A stretch of 28,026 bases of DNA, from the NCBI GenBank assembly GCA_910586865.1, contig CAJUIY010000025.1:1-28026 (forward strand). Reading direction: 5' to 3'. This DNA comes from an uncultured Bacilli bacterium (GTDB lineage Bacteria; Bacillota_I; Bacilli_A; RF39; UBA660). Positions 23,945 to 28,026 of the stretch are shown here, in pieces. Made by a program: the position numbers and the translations under genes. The number at the start of each line of letters is the position of its first letter. The first letter of the stretch is position 1. The notes beneath the pieces are model-generated. The model ran no database searches, was not told the origin of the DNA, and saw only the letters and a program-made list of their open reading frames with translations.

Positions 23945-24664
23945 ATGATAAAGAAAATAAAAATACTTTTCATCATTATCTTGGCAGCACTGGTATGTTC
24001 CTTTTTTATGGTGCAAAAAGTTGGTAAAAAAATAGGTCCCTCCATTTCAAAGTATTCTGAAATAGAAGCTAAGAGATTTAGTAATTACATGGTGAACCGA
24101 GCACTTAACAAAAAGTTTATTAGCCGTTTAGATGATGACATTTTTACAACCAAAAGAAATGGTGATAATGAAATTGAAATGATTGACTTTAAAAGTAAAA
24201 AAGCAAACGAATTATTAGAAAGTGTTACCAAGGAGGTGCAATCTAGTCTTATTCATTTAGAAAATGGAGCAATTTCTGATTTTAATTTATCCAATACCTT
24301 TTATGGTCTTCGATTCACAAAAAGAAAAAAAGGTGTAGTCTGTGAAATTCCAACTGGAGTAATCTACAGTAATCTTTTTCTATCCAATTTGGGTCCAGTT
24401 ATTCCAGTTCGTTTCACTTTTATAGGAGAAGTAACTACTAATTTAAAAACAAAAGTAAAAACTTATGGCATCAATAGTGTTTATATGGAAGTGTCTATTC
24501 ACGTTGAAGTAAGACAAAGAATTACTATGCCACTTCGAACAAAAGAAGTGAAATCTGCTTTAGATATACCGTTAACGATTAAAATCATTCAGGGAACGAT
24601 ACCCAATTATTATCAAAATCAAATTTTAGGTGATTCTTCACTTTTTTCCTTACCACTTAGTTAA
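23945..24664 (+). CDS. yunB: Sporulation protein YunB
   Basis: 239 aa. An N-terminal membrane helix (about 5-24) is followed by the YunB pattern: IEAKRFSNYMVNRAL, DFNLSNTFYG(L), GVIYSNLFLSNLGPVIPVRFTFIGEV, GINSVYMEVSIHVEVRQRITMPL. YunB is required for full sporulation in Bacillus and acts in the mother cell there. No Shine-Dalgarno site precedes the ATG; TATGAT (23934-23939) ends 5 bases before it, which could give a leaderless message. It is separated from ylmC by a terminator. Confidence 0.93.
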   Translation: MIKKIKILFIIILAALVCSFFMVQKVGKKIGPSISKYSEIEAKRFSNYMVNRALNKKFISRLDDDIFTTKRNGDNEIEMIDFKSKKANELLESVTKEVQSSLIHLENGAISDFNLSNTFYGLRFTKRKKGVVCEIPTGVIYSNLFLSNLGPVIPVRFTFIGEVTTNLKTKVKTYGINSVYMEVSIHVEVRQRITMPLRTKEVKSALDIPLTIKIIQGTIPNYYQNQILGDSSLFSLPLS

Positions 24665-24678
24665 AGATATGATATACT
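24650..24678 (+). promoter_or_regulatory. Promoter of yutD
   Basis: TTACCA (24650-24655), 17-base spacer, TATACT (24673-24678) with an extended TGa. The -35 overlaps the end of yunB. Confidence 0.7.
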
Positions 24679-24707
24679 GTTAATGAATGATAGAGAAGGA
24701 TGAGATG

Positions 24708-24995
24708 ATGGAAAAAGTAAAAATAAATGGTATTGAGTATCAAGTAGTTAAGAACAACGGAGATTGTCTTAAAATAGAGGAAATAGAAAGTCTTTTAACC
24801 GATTATTTTGAAAAGTTTGATTATGTTTGTGGAGACTATTCTTATGATAAATTAAGATTGAAAGGATTTTATGAAAAGCATCATAAAAATGTAAGAAAAA
24901 TGAATGATATTGCAGTGTTTGATACCTATATAAAAGATTATTGTGCCTTTGGTGCAAAGTATTTTTTATTAAAAAAAAGCAATAAAGTATTGTAA
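24708..24995 (+). CDS. yutD: YutD-like domain protein
   Basis: 95 aa, a YutD-like protein: VKINGIEYQVVKN at the start, then FEKFDYVCGDYSYDKLRLKGFY and the C-terminal YIKDYCAFGAKYFLLKK. Biochemical role unknown; conserved in Bacilli near yunB. AAGGA lies 7 bases before ATG 24708; ATG 24705 directly before it and 24687 further up are possible but less well spaced. The stop overlaps the -35 of the next promoter. Confidence 0.88.
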   Translation: MEKVKINGIEYQVVKNNGDCLKIEEIESLLTDYFEKFDYVCGDYSYDKLRLKGFYEKHHKNVRKMNDIAVFDTYIKDYCAFGAKYFLLKKSNKVL

Positions 24996-25017
24996 TATTT
25001 TGTAAATATGATAAACT
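24990..25017 (+). promoter_or_regulatory. Promoter of the DUF1292 gene
   Basis: TTGTAA (24990-24995) overlaps the yutD stop; 16-base spacer; TAAACT (25012-25017) with extended TGa. AAAGGGAGG (25035-25043) follows. Confidence 0.6.
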
Positions 25018-25052
25018 ATTGTTATATGAATAGTAAAGGGAGGTCTTCCGTT

Positions 25053-25325
25053 ATGGAAAATCAAGTAGATAAAAAAATGATGTCTATAGTAGCTGATGAT
25101 GGTTCAGTAGAAGAAGTGGAAGTTATTATAGCATTTGAATTTAAAGATAATAAAAAAGAATATGTTGTATATACCAAAAATGAAAAAGATGAAAATGGAA
25201 ATATAACAGTATATGTTTCACACGTAGATAGAGAATCAGGTGAACCTAAATTATTCGGAATTGAAGATGAGAGTGAATGGGGTCGTATTAAGGATGTATT
25301 GCGTGAGTTATCAAAAGATGAATAA
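25053..25325 (+). CDS. DUF1292 family protein
   Basis: 90-aa acidic soluble protein with the DUF1292 pattern: ADDGSVEEVEVIIAFEF, EYVVYTKNEKDENGNITVYVSHVD and EDESEWGRIKDVLREL. Function unknown; YrzB-like proteins are common in Firmicutes. ATG 25053 is chosen because AAAGGGAGG lies 9 bases upstream, whereas the earlier in-frame ATG at 25008 falls inside the promoter. It ends 19 bases before the coiled-coil gene and likely shares its transcript. Confidence 0.87.
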   Translation: MENQVDKKMMSIVADDGSVEEVEVIIAFEFKDNKKEYVVYTKNEKDENGNITVYVSHVDRESGEPKLFGIEDESEWGRIKDVLRELSKDE

Positions 25326-25344
25326 CATGAAAGGAGTGTTTTAA

Positions 25345-26712
25345 ATGGATACAGCTTATAATATTTATGGTAACAATACAATGGGAATAGGACTTGCCAA
25401 TGCTGGTCTTGATAACACAGTTCAAACGTCACAAAATGAATTAGCTAATAATGTCATTGAAATAGCAAATAGAATTGGTATTAATATGGTAGACAGAGAT
25501 GTTGAGAGAAGTTTTGGTGGTGATGCAAGAAATAGTAGAACAAAAAAGGCAAAATTTACACCATCATCAAAGTCTAAAATTGGACTTAAATATTTGGATT
25601 ATGTTAAAAATAATCGTCAAGATAGTGTAAAACAAGTATCAAATGATGTTGTTGGTATCGGTGAATATCAAAATCCAGTTGCTACTGAAAATGAGAGTTT
25701 AGCATCACCATCCGTAACTTGCCAAAATCTTAGTGAAAGAATTGTTCCAAAAACAAAGCAATTAGAGAAGGTGGTTACTCTTCATGCTAATGTTATTGGT
25801 ATGGACAAGAATCTATTTGCTAATAGTTGCAAACCAATCAAAGTGAATAGCAGGAGTATTGCAAATTGTTTGTCAAATAGAGAAGTGTTAGAAAGGTATT
25901 TTGGGAAACCTGTTGAAAATATTCAAGCTGAGCGTAATGATAGTATAGACGTTTCCAGTATTGATAACCGAGGAATAGGAGAAAGTGTTAATGATGCATT
26001 TACCATGTCATCACTACCATTAAATGATACCATTCAAATGCCAGCAATGGGGTTAAATAATAATATAGAAAAACCAGTTGATAACATAACCGAACCTTCT
26101 GGGAATATTCTATCCGATATAGAAATGCAACAAACAATGGAATTGCCAGAGAAAAAAAGGAATGCAACGAGTGAATACAATGTAGATTCATTATTTAAGA
26201 AAGATGTTGATATTACTAAATTTCAAATGCCTCCTGTTGATAGTTTAAAAACTGATAGTATGGATTCTACAGATAAGGATTTATATAATATGGAGAAAGA
26301 TGAGAAAATGCGAGCTTCTGAAAAAAGATTAAATGACTATATAGATGCTACAAGTTCCCAAGACAGTTTAGCACAACTTAGGAATGCTATTACGAATGAA
26401 GCTAAAAGAACTGCAAATTTACAACAGGTAGTTGGAACACAAAGGGCAGAAATTATAGATTTAGAAAAAGAAAAAGAAGAATTAAATCGAAAAAAACAAG
26501 AAATTGCAAAAAAAGCAAAAGAAAGATATCAAAGTTTTGTAAAAACAAATGAAACACTTGATAGAACAAGACAAGAAATGGAAGAATCCTTACAAAAGAC
26601 TCGAACGGATATATCAGATATAATGAGCCAAATAGAAGCATATGAATCTATGTTAGATGTAAAAGTACCTGATGCATCAGCAAACAAAGGGAGAAGAGGA
26701 AAAGCTGCATAA
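25345..26712 (+). CDS. Unknown 455-aa protein, disordered N-half with C-terminal coiled coil
   Basis: I do not recognise this family. There is no signal peptide or membrane segment. Residues 1-320 are Asn/Ser/Asp-rich with little predicted order and several VDxL/VDIT patches (NVDSLFKKDVDITKFQ, PPVDSLKTDSMDS). Residues about 320-440 form a long heptad coiled coil (LQQVVGTQRAEIIDLEKEKE, ETLDRTRQEMEESLQKTRTD). The tail NKGRRGKAA is basic. AAAGGAG precedes the ATG. It follows the DUF1292 gene closely and ends at its own terminator. A scaffold or spore-related structural role is conceivable from context only. Confidence 0.8.
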   Translation: MDTAYNIYGNNTMGIGLANAGLDNTVQTSQNELANNVIEIANRIGINMVDRDVERSFGGDARNSRTKKAKFTPSSKSKIGLKYLDYVKNNRQDSVKQVSNDVVGIGEYQNPVATENESLASPSVTCQNLSERIVPKTKQLEKVVTLHANVIGMDKNLFANSCKPIKVNSRSIANCLSNREVLERYFGKPVENIQAERNDSIDVSSIDNRGIGESVNDAFTMSSLPLNDTIQMPAMGLNNNIEKPVDNITEPSGNILSDIEMQQTMELPEKKRNATSEYNVDSLFKKDVDITKFQMPPVDSLKTDSMDSTDKDLYNMEKDEKMRASEKRLNDYIDATSSQDSLAQLRNAITNEAKRTANLQQVVGTQRAEIIDLEKEKEELNRKKQEIAKKAKERYQSFVKTNETLDRTRQEMEESLQKTRTDISDIMSQIEAYESMLDVKVPDASANKGRRGKAA

Positions 26713-26728
26713 GAGATTCCTCTTTTTT
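26711..26728 (+). terminator. Terminator after the coiled-coil gene
   Basis: AAGAG (26711-26715) pairs with CTCTT (26720-26724) across 4 bases, followed by Ts to 26728. Short stem; it overlaps the stop codon. Confidence 0.55.
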
Positions 26729-26787
26729 GTTTTATTAAATATATTTGTTTCATATTCTTATATTAGAAAAAATAAGAAGGTGATACT

Positions 26788-27666
26788 ATAAAGGAACTAA
26801 TTAAATATTATTATAATATTGGAGATATTGATTTATATAAAAAAAATAGAGAGTACGAATTCTATTATAATGGTAGTAATTATTTATTTACACCTTTATA
26901 TCGAAATGAAATGGAATTAATGGAAATTTATCGAATGACTGCTGATAAAGAATACTATGATCAGTTAATATTAAATATTAACAATCAATTTGTAACTAAT
27001 ATTTATAATAGGTATTATATTTTGATAAAAAAAGCAAGTGTGAAAAGCGATATTAGAGATATAATTTCTAATCAAATGAGGGAATTTGATTTTTATAATC
27101 AGTTTTCTAATCTAAGTCATATTAACCACTCTAATTGGTCAGAATTGTGGAGTAAAAAAATGGATTATATAGAATATCAGGTATATCATTTTGAAAATAA
27201 GTATCCAATTATTGAAAAAAGTATTCATTATTATATTGGAATGGCAGAAAATGCAATTTCTTATGTTTCTCAGATAAATAAACGGGAAGAGACTTTGATT
27301 GTTTCACATATTCGAATACTCGATAAAAATTTTAACAATCCCCAAAATCTTATAGTAGATTATAAAAGTCGTGATATCTCTGAATATTTAAAATATAAAT
27401 TTGTAAAGAAAGATTACCATTATGATGAAATAGAAAATCTTTTACATAATTTGAATTTTGATTCTTCTTCATTTGAGTTGCTCTATGGTAGACTAATTTA
27501 TCCAAATTTTTATTTTGACTTATATGATGAAATAATAGAGGGAAATATACCAGAAAAAGAGATAATCGATTTGGTATCAAGAACAGAAGAGTATGAAGAT
27601 TATATTATCAACATATATCATATCATTAATCAAATAAAAAAAATACCAAAAGTAACTTGGTTATAG
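26788..27666 (+). CDS. yutH: YutH/CotS-like spore coat protein relative, likely ATA start
   Basis: 292 aa if started at ATA 26788. The frame is open from 26776 and holds no ATG, GTG or TTG before ATG 26911, yet the upstream 41 codons read like protein (KELIKYYYNIGDIDLYKKN, EFYYNGSNYLFTPLYRNE) and resemble the N-terminus of YutH-type spore coat kinase relatives. GAAGGTGAT (26777-26784) is ideally placed for ATA 26788 and no site precedes 26911. Other family-like segments are WSKKMDYIEYQVYHFENKYP, YYIGMAENAISYV, DYKSRDISEYLKYKF and the final IPKVTWL. Kinase activity is unproven and I see no clear catalytic loop. The assignment to YutH is by pattern and by position between yutD and yutI. Confidence 0.65.
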   Translation: MKELIKYYYNIGDIDLYKKNREYEFYYNGSNYLFTPLYRNEMELMEIYRMTADKEYYDQLILNINNQFVTNIYNRYYILIKKASVKSDIRDIISNQMREFDFYNQFSNLSHINHSNWSELWSKKMDYIEYQVYHFENKYPIIEKSIHYYIGMAENAISYVSQINKREETLIVSHIRILDKNFNNPQNLIVDYKSRDISEYLKYKFVKKDYHYDEIENLLHNLNFDSSSFELLYGRLIYPNFYFDLYDEIIEGNIPEKEIIDLVSRTEEYEDYIINIYHIINQIKKIPKVTWL

Positions 27667-27921
27667 ATTAGTACCTACATTTCTTACTTCTGATATTTCT
27701 GGTATTTCATTTATAATTAACTGCTCGATTCCGTCTTTTAAAGTGATATCCATCATACTGCAATTGGCACAAGCACCTGTTAATTTAACATATAAAATAT
27801 TATCTTCGTATTTAACAAATTCTAAATTACCACCATCACTAATTAAATAAGGCCTAATTTTATCTAATAAGATAGTTATTTTTTCAATGATATCTGTTTC
27901 TTTTTCCAATTTCATCACCAT
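27661..27921 (-). CDS. yutI: NifU C-terminal-domain Fe-S scaffold protein
   Basis: 86 aa from ATG 27921. A NifU C-terminal (Nfu) domain: IRPYLISDGGNLEFVKYEDN, LYVKLTGACANCSMMDITLKDGIEQLI, with the CxxC pair (CANC) that binds a 4Fe-4S cluster for transfer to target proteins. The frame extends upstream to 27999, but that part overlaps the promoter and is hydrophobic, so it is rejected. The -10 ends 4 bases before the ATG, so the message is probably leaderless; the next Met at 27915 is an alternative. Its stop overlaps the last 6 bases of the convergent yutH gene. Confidence 0.9.
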   Translation of the reverse strand: MVMKLEKETDIIEKITILLDKIRPYLISDGGNLEFVKYEDNILYVKLTGACANCSMMDITLKDGIEQLIINEIPEISEVRNVGTNL

Positions 27922-27925
27922 AGAT

Positions 27926-27954
27926 ATTATACTAATATTTTCATTGTATGTAAA
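27926..27954 (-). promoter_or_regulatory. Promoter of yutI
   Basis: Minus strand: TTTACA (27949-27954), 17-base spacer, perfect TATAAT (27926-27931). The expected transcription start coincides with the ATG at 27921. Nothing else is seen from here to the window end. Confidence 0.8.
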
Positions 27955-28026
27955 TATTGTTATAAAACAAACCAGGACAAAATAATGAATTAAAAACAAG
28001 ATGGTTATTAAAGACTTATAATATAA

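Noticed and set aside
24687..24707. Longer yutD start giving MIEKDEMMEK
   Set aside because: The AAGGA site lies downstream of that ATG and is well spaced for ATG 24708.
25061..25432. 123-aa minus-strand frame over the DUF1292 gene
   Set aside because: Ser/Thr/Tyr-rich antisense translation; the plus-strand gene has a promoter, a ribosome site and a known family.

Overview
The window is AT-rich DNA from a low-GC Gram-positive bacterium that forms endospores. It carries the forespore sigma factor SigG, the sporulation protein YunB, a YutH-like spore-coat relative, YlmC and YutD. Shine-Dalgarno sites are strong, and promoters are sigma-A-like, often with an extended TGn -10. TGA is used as a stop, so this is the standard bacterial code, not a Mycoplasma code. 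A choloylglycine (bile salt) hydrolase suggests an animal gut. The best guess, by inference only, is an uncultured gut member of the Bacilli (RF39-like or Erysipelotrichales-like).

Layout. 1-2800: a perfect promoter drives an 87-aa unknown protein and a small alarmone synthetase, followed by an ABC-F ATPase of the YbiT/YkpA type. 2800-5860: a frameshifted lipoprotein gene, a choloylglycine hydrolase, a DUF1653 protein and a DUF362 protein, closed by back-to-back convergent terminators. 5870-7860 (minus): an operon of a DHH phosphoesterase, a HAD phosphatase and a small membrane protein. 7900-8600: a GNAT acetyltransferase (plus) and tRNA-Lys (minus). 8600-10030: decayed ground, with a possible pseudogene scrap, palindromes, an rfbA pseudogene stopped by one nonsense codon, and duplicated hairpins. 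10034-11725 (minus): a solitary lipoprotein with an HELSH zinc-peptidase motif. 11817-12330: tRNA-Ile, tRNA-Asn and tRNA-Glu, then tRNA-Ser with its own promoter and terminators. 12348-22811: an operon of a 2552-aa cyclic beta-1,2-glucan synthase, overlapping glucose-6-phosphate isomerase, an RluA-type pseudouridine synthase and a membrane-anchored thioredoxin-fold protein without CxxC. 22815-27954: the sporulation and housekeeping block sigG-ylmC, yunB, yutD, DUF1292, a 455-aa coiled-coil protein, a yutH-like gene, and convergent yutI (NifU C-terminal domain).

How the genes fit together. The cyclic glucan synthase uses UDP-glucose, and its translationally coupled isomerase sits at the glucose-6-P/fructose-6-P branch point, so the operon plausibly links sugar flux to a cell-envelope or secreted glucan. 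The sigG leader forms a hairpin that hides the ribosome site and ends in a U-run, a likely brake on SigG. The order yunB, yutD, yutH, yutI resembles a Bacillus subtilis neighbourhood (from memory), with two unrelated genes inserted.

The items most worth a second look are: a one-active-site ABC-F protein; a bile salt hydrolase relative with Gln where bile salt hydrolases have Asn and penicillin acylases Tyr; the glucan synthase-isomerase operon in a spore former; the lipoprotein peptidase; the sigG leader; an apparent ATA start codon in yutH; and likely leaderless transcripts for yutI and perhaps yunB. I did not find a CRISPR array, phage, transposase, origin or defence island.
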